DNA from: Bacillus cereus ATCC 14579
GTDB lineage: Bacteria > Bacillota > Bacilli > Bacillales > Bacillaceae_G
NCBI RefSeq assembly: GCF_000007825.1
Contig: NC_004722.1
Span: forward strand, 1,404,501-1,468,500
Length of the DNA: 64,000 nucleotides
Reading direction: 5' to 3'
How positions within the stretch are numbered: the stretch's first letter is position 1; each line of letters opens with the position of its first letter. Position numbers and translations under genes: made by a program. Shown one piece after another: positions 42,991 through 51,617 of the stretch. The notes below the pieces were generated by a model. The model was not told the DNA's origin, searched no databases, and saw nothing but the letters and a program-made list of their open reading frames with translations.

Positions 42991-44276
42991 ATGGTAGCCG
43001 AAAAGGGAACTCAAACAAAAACACAACAACAAAGGGAACAACATTTTGAACTATTGAATTCAACACAAATTGTTATTAGTGAAGCGTTAGAAAAATTGGG
43101 TTATCCAAACGAAGTATATGAATTATTAAAAGAACCAATTCGTATGATGACAGTGAAAATACCAGTTCGTATGGATGACGGGACTGTTAAAATATTTACA
43201 GGATATCGTGCGCAACATAATGATGCTGTTGGTCCAACGAAAGGTGGAATTCGCTTCCATCCGAATGTAACAGAAAATGAAGTGAAAGCACTTTCAATCT
43301 GGATGAGTTTAAAATGTGGTATTGTTGATTTACCATATGGTGGAGGTAAGGGTGGAATTATCTGTGATCCACGTGAAATGTCATTCCGTGAGTTAGAAAG
43401 ATTAAGCCGCGGTTATGTACGAGCAATTAGCCAAATCGTAGGTCCGACGAAAGATATTCCAGCTCCAGATGTATTCACAAACTCTCAAATTATGGCGTGG
43501 ATGATGGATGAGTATAGCCGTATTGATGAATTTAATTCACCAGGATTTATTACAGGTAAACCGCTTGTATTAGGTGGATCACATGGACGTGAAACAGCAA
43601 CAGCGAAAGGTGTAACAATTTGTATTCGCGAAGCTGCTAAAAAACGTGGCATTGATATTAAGGGTGCACGCGTTGTTGTTCAAGGATTCGGTAATGCTGG
43701 TAGCTTCTTAGCTAAATTTATGCATGATGCAGGTGCGAAAGTTATTGCAATCTCAGATGCTTACGGCGCGTTACATGATCCAAACGGATTAGATATTGAT
43801 TATTTATTAGACCGTCGTGATAGCTTCGGTACAGTAACAAAGCTATTTAACAATACAATTTCAAACAAAGAATTGTTAGAACTTGATTGCGATATTTTAG
43901 TACCAGCTGCAATTGAGAACCAAATTACAGAAGAAAATGCTAATGATATTAAAGCGAAAATCGTTGTTGAAGCTGCAAATGGTCCAACAACATTAGAAGC
44001 GACTAAAATTTTAACAGATCGCGGAATTTTGCTTGTTCCAGACGTGTTAGCAAGTGCTGTTTGGTTACCAGTATCTACCTTGAGTGGGTCCAAAACACCC
44101 AAGGTTACTACTGGACTGAGGAGGAAGTAGAACAACGTTTAGAAAAAGGTAATGGTAAGATCATTTGATTCTATTTATGAAACAGCACAAGTTCGTAAAG
44201 TGACATGCGCTTAGCGGCGTACATGGTTGGTGTTCGTAAAATGGCTGAAGCAAGCCGCTTCAGAGGTTGGGTATAA
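42991..44276 (+). pseudogene. gudB: NAD-dependent glutamate dehydrogenase, 3' end disrupted
   Basis: Intact to about residue 356: PTKGGIRFHP, LPYGGGKGGI (catalytic Lys), GPTKDIPAPDV, and the Rossmann GFGNAGSFLAKF. From 44061 the frame is lost: a base is missing near 44061, one is extra near 44150 and one missing near 44200. The remaining codons, read with these corrections, give WTEEEVEQRLEK, SIYETAQVRK, MRLAAYMVGVRKMAEASRFRGWV and a stop at 44274-44276. Corrected length is 428 residues, the normal size. The enzyme converts glutamate to 2-oxoglutarate and ammonia. Damage clustered in 150 bases points to poor sequence or recent decay. Confidence 0.9.
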
Positions 44277-44292
44277 AATATTATATCTTGAG

Positions 44293-44329
44293 AAAACGTG
44301 ATTTCCTTTCGAGGGAATCACGTTTTTTT
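44293..44329 (+). terminator. Terminator after gudB
   Basis: AAAACGTGATT pairs with AATCACGTTTT, with TTTTTTT following. Confidence 0.85.
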
Positions 44330-44356
44330 GTTGAAGTATTAAATGAGGTGTTGTAT

Positions 44357-44566
44357 ATGGAGAATGAAATGCTGGAACGAGTAGAACAATTAGAAGAGAA
44401 GGTTAAGAGGTTAGAGGGAGAACTTGCAAGAACGATGAAAGCTCGAAAAATAAGTACCGTTCGGATGTTCGGGGAAGGGTTACTGTTTTTGGTATTTGGT
44501 GTGGTTGTAGTAGGGCCGATTATTGCCGTTGTAATCTCGATTTTTACTTGGCTTGCTGAAAAATAA
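44357..44566 (+). CDS. Small coiled-coil/single-span membrane protein
   Basis: 69 residues: a charged amphipathic helix with heptad character (MENEMLERVEQLEEKVKRLEGELARTMKAR) followed by one membrane span (about 42-65, LLFLVFGVVVVGPIIAVVISIF). ATG at 44357 has GAGGTG upstream; the earlier in-frame start at 44267 reads through the gudB terminator. Function unknown. Confidence 0.6.
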   Translation: MENEMLERVEQLEEKVKRLEGELARTMKARKISTVRMFGEGLLFLVFGVVVVGPIIAVVISIFTWLAEK

Positions 44567-44580
44567 AATAAAAATAAAAA

Positions 44581-44615
44581 GAACGCTTGTTCTATACGAA
44601 CAAACGTGCTATACT
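44581..44615 (+). promoter_or_regulatory. Sigma-A promoter overlapped by LexA (SOS) boxes
   Basis: GAACGCTTGTTC (44581-44592) satisfies the Gram-positive LexA core GAAC-N4-GTTC exactly and contains the -35 hexamer TTGTTC (44587-44592). A 17-bp spacer leads to TATACT (44610-44615). A second, weaker box GAACAAACGTGC (44598-44609) fills the spacer. LexA bound here would block RNA polymerase directly. Confidence 0.65.
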
Positions 44616-44658
44616 CTCCTTAGATAAACAAAACGGAAATGATTTTAAGGAGAGATAA

Positions 44659-44895
44659 ATGATGAAAATGACAGTAGACCAAAGATTTATGATGCCAGCA
44701 GATGTTGTAGAGCGAGTGGAAGTATTACGAAACAAACAAAGCAAGCGTGGCACATTATTACAATCGGTAAATAAATTTTTCGGTTTAGATACGAAAGAAG
44801 ATTGTGTTTGGTTTTACGGTTTTTATGGAGTGGCTGTAAGTATCTTGTTGTTTATGGTGTTCACTTCAAATATTTTCGATTTTCTCTTCGCGTAA
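44659..44895 (+). CDS. Small single-span membrane protein with SOS-type promoter
   Basis: 78 residues: a charged cytoplasmic N-terminal domain (TVDQRFMMPADVVERVEVLRNKQSKRG...), then a C-terminal hydrophobic span (about 52-78, WFYGFYGVAVSILLFMVFTSNIFDFLF). AAGGAGAG lies 6 nt before ATGATG. The promoter at 44581-44615 is overlapped by LexA boxes, so expression is probably induced by DNA damage. Small SOS-induced membrane proteins in other bacteria (YneA in Bacillus, SidA in Caulobacter) inhibit cell division; the same role here is a hypothesis. No LysM domain, so it is not YneA. Confidence 0.65.
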   Translation: MMKMTVDQRFMMPADVVERVEVLRNKQSKRGTLLQSVNKFFGLDTKEDCVWFYGFYGVAVSILLFMVFTSNIFDFLFA

Positions 44896-44974
44896 GAAAT
44901 ATGCGATAAGGACATTGCTACCGAATACATATATAAGGAAGTAAGGTAATCTTCTAGAGCGGGAGTTGGTAGCA

Positions 44975-45505
44975 ATGGCGATGTTTCCTATATAGCGCAA
45001 CTATATTGGATATGGAAGTTCACGACCGGGGATTCCTCTGACTAAAGTGAGATTTATTGTAAGCCATGATACGGGGAATCCTGGAAGCAATGCGATAGGG
45101 AATCGAGATTACTTTAATGAATTACAACCGAAAGCTTCGGCGCATACATTTATAGATGATGAAACAATATTGGAGATTATTCCTATAAATGAAGTTGCGT
45201 ATCATGTTCGATATGGTGTGCCGACGGATAATGACTTATATGGCTATGACGCGAATAAGGCGGCCATTGGAGTGGAACTTTGTTATGGAGGTGATGTTAA
45301 CTTTTGGGAAGCATATAATCGTTTTACATGGTGTCATGCGTATTTATGCCAAAACTTTGGCTTATATCCGAAAAAAGATATCGGGTCACATAAAACGCTT
45401 GATCCAGCTAGAAAGATTGATCCTGAGAATGTATTAGGGAAACAAGGTATTAAATTTCAGCAGTTTTTAGCAGATGTCTATCGGATGTACGTTTCGTTTA
45501 GATGA
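44975..45505 (+). pseudogene. N-acetylmuramoyl-L-alanine amidase, interrupted by TAG
   Basis: An Amidase_2 (T7-lysozyme-type) domain: FIVSHDTGNPGSNAIGNRDYF, ASAHTFIDDETILEIIP, AIGVELCYGGD and SHKTLDPARKIDP (zinc and catalytic positions present). The natural start appears to be ATG at 44975 (M-A-M-F-P-I) after GGGAG, but codon 7 is TAG (44993-44995) where CAG would give Gln before RNYIGYGSSRPG. The downstream GTG at 45047 has no ribosome binding site. Uninterrupted length would be 176 residues. The enzyme cleaves the bond between MurNAc and L-Ala in peptidoglycan. Confidence 0.8.
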
Positions 45506-45541
45506 CAAATATATGAAAAATGAATACAATAAAGATAGGTG

Positions 45542-45566
45542 CCTACTGCTGTAAGTAGGTTTTTTC
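45542..45566 (+). terminator. Terminator after the amidase
   Basis: CCTACT pairs with AGTAGG around a 6-nt loop, followed by TTTTTT. Confidence 0.8.
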
Positions 45567-45613
45567 TTGTTTTTATAAATAGTGTATTGGTAGAAGACTA
45601 GGAGTGGACGAGT

Positions 45614-46594
45614 ATGCAGAAAGAAACAGTTATTATAATCGGAGGCGGTCCGTGCGGATTAGCGGCTGCAATTTCGTTGCAAAAGGTAGGGATAAATCCG
45701 TTAGTAATTGAAAAAGGAAACATTGTAAATGCCATTTATAATTATCCAACTCATCAAACATTTTTCTCTTCTAGTGAAAAATTAGAAATTGGTGATGTAG
45801 CTTTTATTACAGAAAATCGTAAGCCAGTTCGAAATCAAGCGCTTGCGTATTATCGTGAAGTAGTAAGACGTAAATCTGTACGTGTAAATGCTTTTGAGCG
45901 AGTGGAGAAAGTTCAAAAAGATGGAGAAGCTTTTCAGGTTGAGACGACAAAGCGTGACGGAAGTAAGGAAATATATATAGCGAAATATATTGTTGTAGCA
46001 ACTGGATATTATGATAATCCAAATTATATGAATGTTCCAGGTGAGGAATTGAAGAAAGTAGCTCACTATTTTAAAGAGGGGCATCCTTATTTTGATCGAG
46101 ATGTAGTAGTTATAGGTGGGAAAAACTCGAGTGTAGATGCCGCGTTAGAACTTGTTAAATCTGGTGCACGTGTAACGGTACTGTATCGTGGAATTGAGTA
46201 TTCACCAAGCATAAAGCCTTGGATTTTGCCGGAATTTGAGGCGTTAGTACGAAATGGTACAATTCAAATGCATTTTGGGGCTCATGTGAAAGAAATTACT
46301 GAGCATACATTAACGTTTACAGTTGATGGTGAAGCTCTTACAATCAAAAACGATTTTGTATTTGCGATGACTGGTTATCATCCTGATCATAGCTTCTTAA
46401 CGAAGATGGGTGTTCAGATTGATGAAGAAACAGGACGTCCATTTTATACAGAGGATAGAATGGAAACGAATGCTGAAAATATTTTCATTGCAGGTGTCAT
46501 TGCTGCTGGAAATAATGCAAATGAAATATTTATCGAGAACGGAAGATTTCATGGAGATGCGATTGCGCAAACCATTGCATCAAGAGAAAAATAA
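45614..46594 (+). CDS. ypdA: YpdA family bacillithiol-disulfide reductase
   Basis: A 326-residue FAD/NADPH oxidoreductase: FAD-binding GGGPCGLAAAISL at residues 9-21, VVATGYYDNPNYMNVPGE, NADPH-binding VVIGGKNSSVDAALEL and C-terminal ENIFIAGVIAAGNNANEIFIENGR. YpdA (Bdr) enzymes reduce oxidised bacillithiol in Firmicutes. The name and synteny (next to ansA) agree with B. subtilis. Bidirectional terminator shared with ansA. Confidence 0.92.
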   Translation: MQKETVIIIGGGPCGLAAAISLQKVGINPLVIEKGNIVNAIYNYPTHQTFFSSSEKLEIGDVAFITENRKPVRNQALAYYREVVRRKSVRVNAFERVEKVQKDGEAFQVETTKRDGSKEIYIAKYIVVATGYYDNPNYMNVPGEELKKVAHYFKEGHPYFDRDVVVIGGKNSSVDAALELVKSGARVTVLYRGIEYSPSIKPWILPEFEALVRNGTIQMHFGAHVKEITEHTLTFTVDGEALTIKNDFVFAMTGYHPDHSFLTKMGVQIDEETGRPFYTEDRMETNAENIFIAGVIAAGNNANEIFIENGRFHGDAIAQTIASREK

Positions 46595-46631
46595 AAAGGA
46601 GCTGTCGGGAAAACCTCGACAGCTCCTTTTT
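46593..46631. terminator. Bidirectional terminator between ypdA and ansA
   Basis: AAAAAGGAGCTGTCG pairs with CGACAGCTCCTTTTT around a 9-nt loop. Overlaps the final codon of ansA. Confidence 0.88.
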
Positions 46632-47604
46632 ATTCGTGCATAAACATATTTTGAATGGATTCATGAGAATTTGTATTCTCTAATGCAACAAGTAATTTAA
46701 TGCGTGCTTTTTGTGCATTTAAGCCGTATGTGAATACAATGCCCATATCTTTTAAGTGTTTACCGCCACCTTCATACGAATATACGTCTTGAACGATACC
46801 GTTGAAACAGCGAGAAACTAATACGACAGGAATACCTCTATTTAATAATCTTTCTAGACTAGGTAGTGTTCTTGGAGGGAGATTACCTTGTCCAAGAGCT
46901 TCGATAACAATGCCGTCTACAGGAAGATTTTCGATTGCTGCTAATAATGTATCATCCATGCCAGCATATGCTTTTAGAACAACTACATTTTTAGACACTT
47001 TGTTTATCGTATATGTTTCGTGATGTACTAAAGCGTGATGGAAGACAACGCCGCGTTTTGTTACCATTCCAATTGGTCCGTATTGTGGGCTTTGGAATGT
47101 TGCAACATTACTTGTATGTGTTTTCGTTACATTTGTAGCGCAATGAATTTCGTCGTTTAATACGACTAAAACACCTTTTTCTGCAGCTTCATCACAACTA
47201 GCAACTTTTACAGCTGATAAGAAGTTATATAGACCATCAGCACCTAACTCATTGCTAGAGCGCATTGCACCTGTCACTACGATCGGAATAGTTGCTTGTA
47301 CTGTTAAATCTAAGAAATAAGCTGTTTCTTCTAATGTATCCGTGCCATGCGTAATGACTACGCCATGAATGTTGTCTTGTTTTACTCTTTCATCAATGAT
47401 GACTTGTAATTGTAACATTTCGCTCGGTGTCATATGAGGAGATGGTAGGTGGAACACATCTTCAACGATTAAATCAACATCGGCTTCTAAATCAGGAATG
47501 AATTTTAAAAGAGGATTTTCTTCACCTGGTTGTACGACCCCAGTTTCTTTATCTTCCTCCATTGCAATTGTTCCACCTGTGTGTAAAACTAGGATTCTTT
47601 TCAA
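46630..47604 (-). CDS. ansA: L-asparaginase, type I
   Basis: 324 residues with both threonine motifs: MKRILVLHTGGTIAMEEDK at the N terminus (first catalytic Thr) and GVVITHGTDTLEETAYFL (second Thr plus Asp), then a Lys-containing VVTGAMRSSNELGADG. Hydrolyses asparagine to aspartate and ammonia in the cytoplasm. ATG after GAAAGGGG. Single gene; no aspartase gene follows, unlike the B. subtilis ansAB operon. Confidence 0.93.
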   Translation of the reverse strand: MKRILVLHTGGTIAMEEDKETGVVQPGEENPLLKFIPDLEADVDLIVEDVFHLPSPHMTPSEMLQLQVIIDERVKQDNIHGVVITHGTDTLEETAYFLDLTVQATIPIVVTGAMRSSNELGADGLYNFLSAVKVASCDEAAEKGVLVVLNDEIHCATNVTKTHTSNVATFQSPQYGPIGMVTKRGVVFHHALVHHETYTINKVSKNVVVLKAYAGMDDTLLAAIENLPVDGIVIEALGQGNLPPRTLPSLERLLNRGIPVVLVSRCFNGIVQDVYSYEGGGKHLKDMGIVFTYGLNAQKARIKLLVALENTNSHESIQNMFMHE

Positions 47605-47784
47605 TGCTTATACCCCTTTCAAGTAAAAAAATACATTTAGAACATAACATGTTTTGAGTAAATTCGACAATGGAAATGTATAAAAGTATGCCTCGAAAAT
47701 GACAATAAAATTAACTGCTATATGTACGATGTATAAAATCATGAAACGAAATGTGCAAATATAGTATAGGAGGGAAGAATTCCG

Positions 47785-47958
47785 GTGAAAAAGATGGAGA
47801 GAATTTTTATTCGTATATTAATAATACAATTCATTTGTCTTTCTGTTGTGCAATTGTTATTTATACATAAGTCATCAGTGAAATATTTATCTAAAATTGT
47901 TTATTATGAGGGTGTCATGGTAAAAAACAAAGTGGAAATCTTGCAGGTGAATAGGTAG
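47785..47958 (+). CDS. ypfB: YpfB-like small membrane protein (DUF5359)
   Basis: 57 residues from GTG at 47785 with GGAGGGAA upstream: MKKMERIFIRILIIQFICLSVVQLLFIHK is basic then one membrane span, followed by a short outside tail (YYEGVMVKNKVEILQVNR). Position before cmk and the composition match B. subtilis YpfB. Function unknown. It was identified by reading the interval between ansA and cmk. Confidence 0.7.
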   Translation: MKKMERIFIRILIIQFICLSVVQLLFIHKSSVKYLSKIVYYEGVMVKNKVEILQVNR

Positions 47959-48026
47959 TTTTCATTTTCTTCTATGAAGGATTATGCTACAATAATTGAG
48001 GATTTAATGACGTGAAGCAAATGAGA

Positions 48027-48060
48027 AGAAGCAGGGTGAACACCTGCTTTTCGTTTTGTT
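48027..48060 (+). terminator. Hairpin between ypfB and cmk
   Basis: AAGCAGG pairs with CCTGCTT, followed by TTCGTTTTGTTTT; it ends the ypfB transcript or attenuates cmk. Confidence 0.65.
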
Positions 48061-48087
48061 TTATAAGTGAAAAAATGAGGTGTTACA

Positions 48088-48765
48088 ATGGATAAACGAA
48101 TTTCAATTGCTATAGATGGTCCAGCAGCTGCTGGGAAAAGTACAGTGGCAAAAGTTGTTGCGAAGGAACTTTCTTACGTTTATATTGATACAGGCGCAAT
48201 GTACCGTACGCTTACATATGCAGCCCTTGAACAAAAAGTAGACATTGAAAATGAAGAGCAGTTAATGGAAGTTGTAAAGAATGTAAATATTGAGTTTCAG
48301 CAAGGAGAAAATACACAGCTTGTATTTTTAAATGGACAAGATGTTTCTGAAGTAATTCGTACACCTGATGTGACGAATCGAGTATCTATTGTAGCGAAAC
48401 ATCGCCTTGTTCGTGAAGAAATGGTACGTCGTCAGCAAGAGTTAGCGAAAAAAGGCGGCGTTGTAATGGACGGCCGTGATATTGGTACACATGTATTACC
48501 GGATGCTGAAGTGAAAATCTTTATGCTTGCTTCTGTTGAAGAAAGAGCGGAAAGAAGACATTTAGAAAATTTAAATAAAGGTTTCGATTCTAATTTAGAG
48601 CAGCTAAAAGAAGAAATTGCTCAGCGTGATAAATTAGATTCAGAACGCGAAGTTTCTCCACTAAAAAAGGCTGATGATGCATTGGAATTAGATACGACTT
48701 CTTTATCAATTGAAGAAGTTGTCCAAAAAATTATGAGCATTGTTTCTGGAGTGTTTGCGAAATAA
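48088..48765 (+). CDS. cmk: Cytidylate kinase
   Basis: 225 residues: P-loop IDGPAAAGKSTVAK (about 8-21), DTGAMYRTLTYA, VVMDGRDIGTHVLPDAEVKIFM and the lid segment ASVEERAERRHLEN. Phosphorylates CMP and dCMP using ATP. Start ATG follows GAGGTG. Paired with the S1-domain gene in Firmicutes as here. Confidence 0.95.
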   Translation: MDKRISIAIDGPAAAGKSTVAKVVAKELSYVYIDTGAMYRTLTYAALEQKVDIENEEQLMEVVKNVNIEFQQGENTQLVFLNGQDVSEVIRTPDVTNRVSIVAKHRLVREEMVRRQQELAKKGGVVMDGRDIGTHVLPDAEVKIFMLASVEERAERRHLENLNKGFDSNLEQLKEEIAQRDKLDSEREVSPLKKADDALELDTTSLSIEEVVQKIMSIVSGVFAK

Positions 48766-48795
48766 AGAAAGGGGATAGTCCTCTTTCTTTTTTTG
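48765..48795 (+). terminator. Terminator after cmk
   Basis: AAAGAAAGGGGA pairs with TCCTCTTTCTTT and is followed by TTTTTG. Confidence 0.75.
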
Positions 48796-49099
48796 TTTAA
48801 ATAGAAATGTAAAGGATACGTGAATTGTGAGTCTCTTTCCTTGACAAATGAGCTGATTTGTAAGAAGTTAGTTAAAGAGGAATAAAACTGTCAGAATATA
48901 TTCGCTATTATATTTCAAAACATACTTTTTTCAAGCTGGTTTTGCTGTATACTATTTATATAGGTTTAATATATTTTCTTGTGAATGTTATTGAAAAAGA
49001 GTATGTGATGAGAAATTCTTAAACATGCAAATGAAAACTTTGTTTTCATTTCGTATATACATAAAAAATGCTTTGTCAATTCTGTAGGGAGGTATTTCC
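48796..49099. other. Intergenic region before the S1-domain gene
   Basis: About 300 bases without a gene. It contains a possible promoter element TATACTAT at 48948-48955 and a GGGAGG ribosome binding site at 49088. No stable structure or repeat seen. Confidence 0.4.
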
Positions 49100-50248
49100 A
49101 TGGTAGAGAAAATGAATGAAGAAGTTATGGATTCAAAAGAATTACAAGTTGGTGACGTTGTTACAGGTTCTGTAACGAAGGTTGAAGAGAAACAAGTGCT
49201 TGTAAATGTTGGATACAAAACAGATGGCGTAATTCCAATTAGTGAATTAGCTAACGTTCATATTGAAAAAGCAAGCGATGTTGTAGAATTAGATCAAACA
49301 CTAGAGTTGAAAATTATTAAATTAGAAGAAGATGATCTTGTCTTATCTAAACGTGCTGTTGATGCAGAAAAAGCATGGGTAGAACTACAAGAGAAATTTA
49401 CTTCTGGTCATGTATTTGATGTTATTGTAAAAGATATTGTGAATGGCGGATTAGTTGTGGACCTTGGTGTTCGCGGTTTTATTCCAGCTTCACTTGTAGA
49501 AGTACATTATGTAGAAGACTTTACTGACTATAAAGGTAAAACATTAGCGGTGAAAATTGTTGAATTAGACCGTGAAAAAAATCGTGTAATCCTTTCGCAT
49601 AAAGCGGTAGTAGAATTAGAACTAGATTCTAAGAAAAAAGAAGCAATTTCTTCATTAAAAGAAGGGGACGTTGTTGAAGGAACAGTACAACGATTAACTG
49701 ACTTTGGCGCATTCGTTAACGTTGGTGGAGTGGACGGTTTAGTTCACATTTCACAAATTTCACACGAACGTGTAGAGCAACCTTCTGAAGTGTTAGAGCA
49801 AGGTCAAAAGGTTAAGGTAAAGGTGTTATCTGTTGATGCTGATACACAACGTATTTCTTTATCAATTAAAGCAGCTCAACCAGGACCTTGGGAAAACGTT
49901 GCTGGCGAAATAAAAGCTGGAGATATTCGTGAGGGAGTAGTAAAACGCCTTGTTACATTTGGTGCATTCGTTGAGATTTTACCGGGCGTTGAAGGGCTTG
50001 TACACGTATCTCAAATTGCAAATCGTCACGTGAAAAATCCGAATGAAGTATTGGAAATGGGACAAGAAGTAAAAGTGAAAGTACTTGAAGTTCACGTAGC
50101 AGAGAAACGTATTTCTTTAAGTATAAAAGAAGCGCTTGAGGAAAATAATGTAACTGAAGATTATAGTCAGTATGAGCCAAATGCTGATTCTGCTACTTTC
50201 CAATTAAGTGATATTATTGGTGAACAACTGAAAAAATTAAAGAAATAA
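49100..50248 (+). CDS. ypfD: 30S ribosomal protein S1 homologue (four S1 domains)
   Basis: 382 residues with four S1 RNA-binding domains of about 75 residues each: the first starting LQVGDVVTGSVTKVEEKQVLVNVGYKTDGVIPISEL, the third SLKEGDVVEGTVQRLTDFGAFVNVGGVDGLVHISQIS, the fourth IKAGDIREGVVKRLVTFGAFVEILPGVEGLVHVSQIA. Six-domain Gram-negative S1 is longer; Firmicutes have this shorter form, often annotated rpsA. RNA binding in the cytoplasm; in B. subtilis it is not essential for translation. ATG after GGGAGG. Confidence 0.93.
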   Translation: MVEKMNEEVMDSKELQVGDVVTGSVTKVEEKQVLVNVGYKTDGVIPISELANVHIEKASDVVELDQTLELKIIKLEEDDLVLSKRAVDAEKAWVELQEKFTSGHVFDVIVKDIVNGGLVVDLGVRGFIPASLVEVHYVEDFTDYKGKTLAVKIVELDREKNRVILSHKAVVELELDSKKKEAISSLKEGDVVEGTVQRLTDFGAFVNVGGVDGLVHISQISHERVEQPSEVLEQGQKVKVKVLSVDADTQRISLSIKAAQPGPWENVAGEIKAGDIREGVVKRLVTFGAFVEILPGVEGLVHVSQIANRHVKNPNEVLEMGQEVKVKVLEVHVAEKRISLSIKEALEENNVTEDYSQYEPNADSATFQLSDIIGEQLKKLKK

Positions 50249-50260
50249 TGAGGGGTACAA

Positions 50261-51310
50261 GTGGTAAGGGCAAAACGTAAATTAGATCATATTGAATACG
50301 CTCTTTCTACTGGCCAGTCTCGTACGCATGGCTTTCATGATATTGATTTTGTGCATCAAAGCTTGCCAAATTCAAATTATGACACAATAACATGTGAAAC
50401 AAAAATCGGCGAACTTTCACTAAGTTCGCCGATTTTTATCAATGCGATGACTGGTGGTGGAGGAGAGAAAACGTTACATATTAATGAGCAATTAGCATAT
50501 GTAGCGAAACATCATAACCTTGCTATGGCTGTAGGTTCGCAAATGGCGGCGTTAAAAGATGAAAGTGAAGCTGCTTCTTATAAGGTGATTAGAAAGGTAA
50601 ACCCAAATGGTATTTTCTTTGCTAATTTAGGTAGTGAGGCAACTATCGAGCAGGCAGAGCGCGCCGTTGATATGATTGAAGCGAATGCATTACAAATTCA
50701 TTTAAATGTCATACAAGAGTTAACGATGCCAGAAGGAGACCGTGATTTTACTGGAGTACTTCAGCGCATTGAGAAAATTGTTTTAAATAGTAAAGTTCCT
50801 ATCATTGTAAAAGAAGTTGGATTTGGGATGAGTAAGGAAACAATGCAACAGTTAGTGAACGTAGGTGTAACAGCAATTGATATTGGTGGGCAAGGTGGTA
50901 CGAATTTTGCTGCTGTTGAAAACGAAAGAAGACAGCGAATGCTTTCTTATTTTAATAACTGGGGCATACAAACAGCAACCTCGATTATTGAAGCAACCTC
51001 TACAAATAATAACCTCTCTTTTATTGCATCTGGGGGTATACAAACAGCGCTTGACGTAGCGAAAGCAATCGCATTAGGGGCGAATACAACTGCGTTTGCT
51101 GGTTATTTTTTACGTATTTTAATGCAAGATGGTATCGAGAAGTTAGTAGATGAAATTGAGCTTCTACATACAGATTTGAAATTTATAATGACAGCTCTTG
51201 GTGCGAAGACGATAGAAGAGTTGCAATCTGTACCTCTTGTTGTAAAGGGTGAAACATATCATTGGTTAATGCAGCGTGGTATTGATACTGCGCATTATAG
51301 TAGGAGATAA
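50261..51310 (+). CDS. fni: Isopentenyl-diphosphate delta-isomerase, type 2 (FMN)
   Basis: A 349-residue TIM-barrel enzyme: RKLDHIEYAL at the start, FINAMTGGGGEKTLHIN, GSQMAAL, LQIHLNVIQELTMPEGDR, IVKEVGFGMS, DIGGQGGTNFAAVEN and SGGIQTALDVAKAIALGA (FMN phosphate site). Interconverts isopentenyl and dimethylallyl diphosphate with FMN and NAD(P)H. GTG start after GAGGGG, 12 bases after ypfD. Confidence 0.94.
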   Translation: MVRAKRKLDHIEYALSTGQSRTHGFHDIDFVHQSLPNSNYDTITCETKIGELSLSSPIFINAMTGGGGEKTLHINEQLAYVAKHHNLAMAVGSQMAALKDESEAASYKVIRKVNPNGIFFANLGSEATIEQAERAVDMIEANALQIHLNVIQELTMPEGDRDFTGVLQRIEKIVLNSKVPIIVKEVGFGMSKETMQQLVNVGVTAIDIGGQGGTNFAAVENERRQRMLSYFNNWGIQTATSIIEATSTNNNLSFIASGGIQTALDVAKAIALGANTTAFAGYFLRILMQDGIEKLVDEIELLHTDLKFIMTALGAKTIEELQSVPLVVKGETYHWLMQRGIDTAHYSRR

Positions 51311-51339
51311 AAAATCAACCATTCGGTTGATTTTTTTTT
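51309..51339 (+). terminator. Terminator after fni
   Basis: AAAATCAACC pairs with GGTTGATTTT around a 4-nt loop, followed by seven T; begins at the fni stop. Confidence 0.88.
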
Positions 51340-51573
51340 GTTCTATTCTTTTTCGTAATATAAAGTGGAGAATGGAATTAGTATTATATAAAAATATCAT
51401 TTCGTAAAAATTGTAATTGAAAAAGGGTTGAAAAATGTAGATGGTGTGTTGTCGAATTACTGGAGAGAACTTAATTTTTAATGGGAATAGGTGAAGGTAA
51501 AAAGAAGTAATGGGAGGATATAGTATGCGAAATATTATTTCGATATAAATAGAAATCATTAAACTGATTATGT
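51340..51573. other. Intergenic region after fni
   Basis: AT-rich stretch without a gene. A strong GGGAGGA followed by a seven-codon frame (ATG at 51525, M-R-N-I-I-S-I, stop 51546-51548) looks like a remnant or chance. Confidence 0.4.
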
Positions 51574-51613
51574 AAAAGACGGTTTCGTACAATATAGAAA
51601 CCGTCTTTTTGTA
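51574..51613. terminator. Terminator after ypzI
   Basis: AAAAGACGGTTTC pairs with GAAACCGTCTTTT; on the minus strand it lies just after the ypzI stop. Confidence 0.85.
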
Positions 51614-51617
51614 TTAA

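Noticed and set aside
51525..51548. Seven-codon frame behind a strong GGGAGGA
   Set aside because: Too short to be a credible gene and no hydrophobic or conserved pattern; treated as a remnant or chance.
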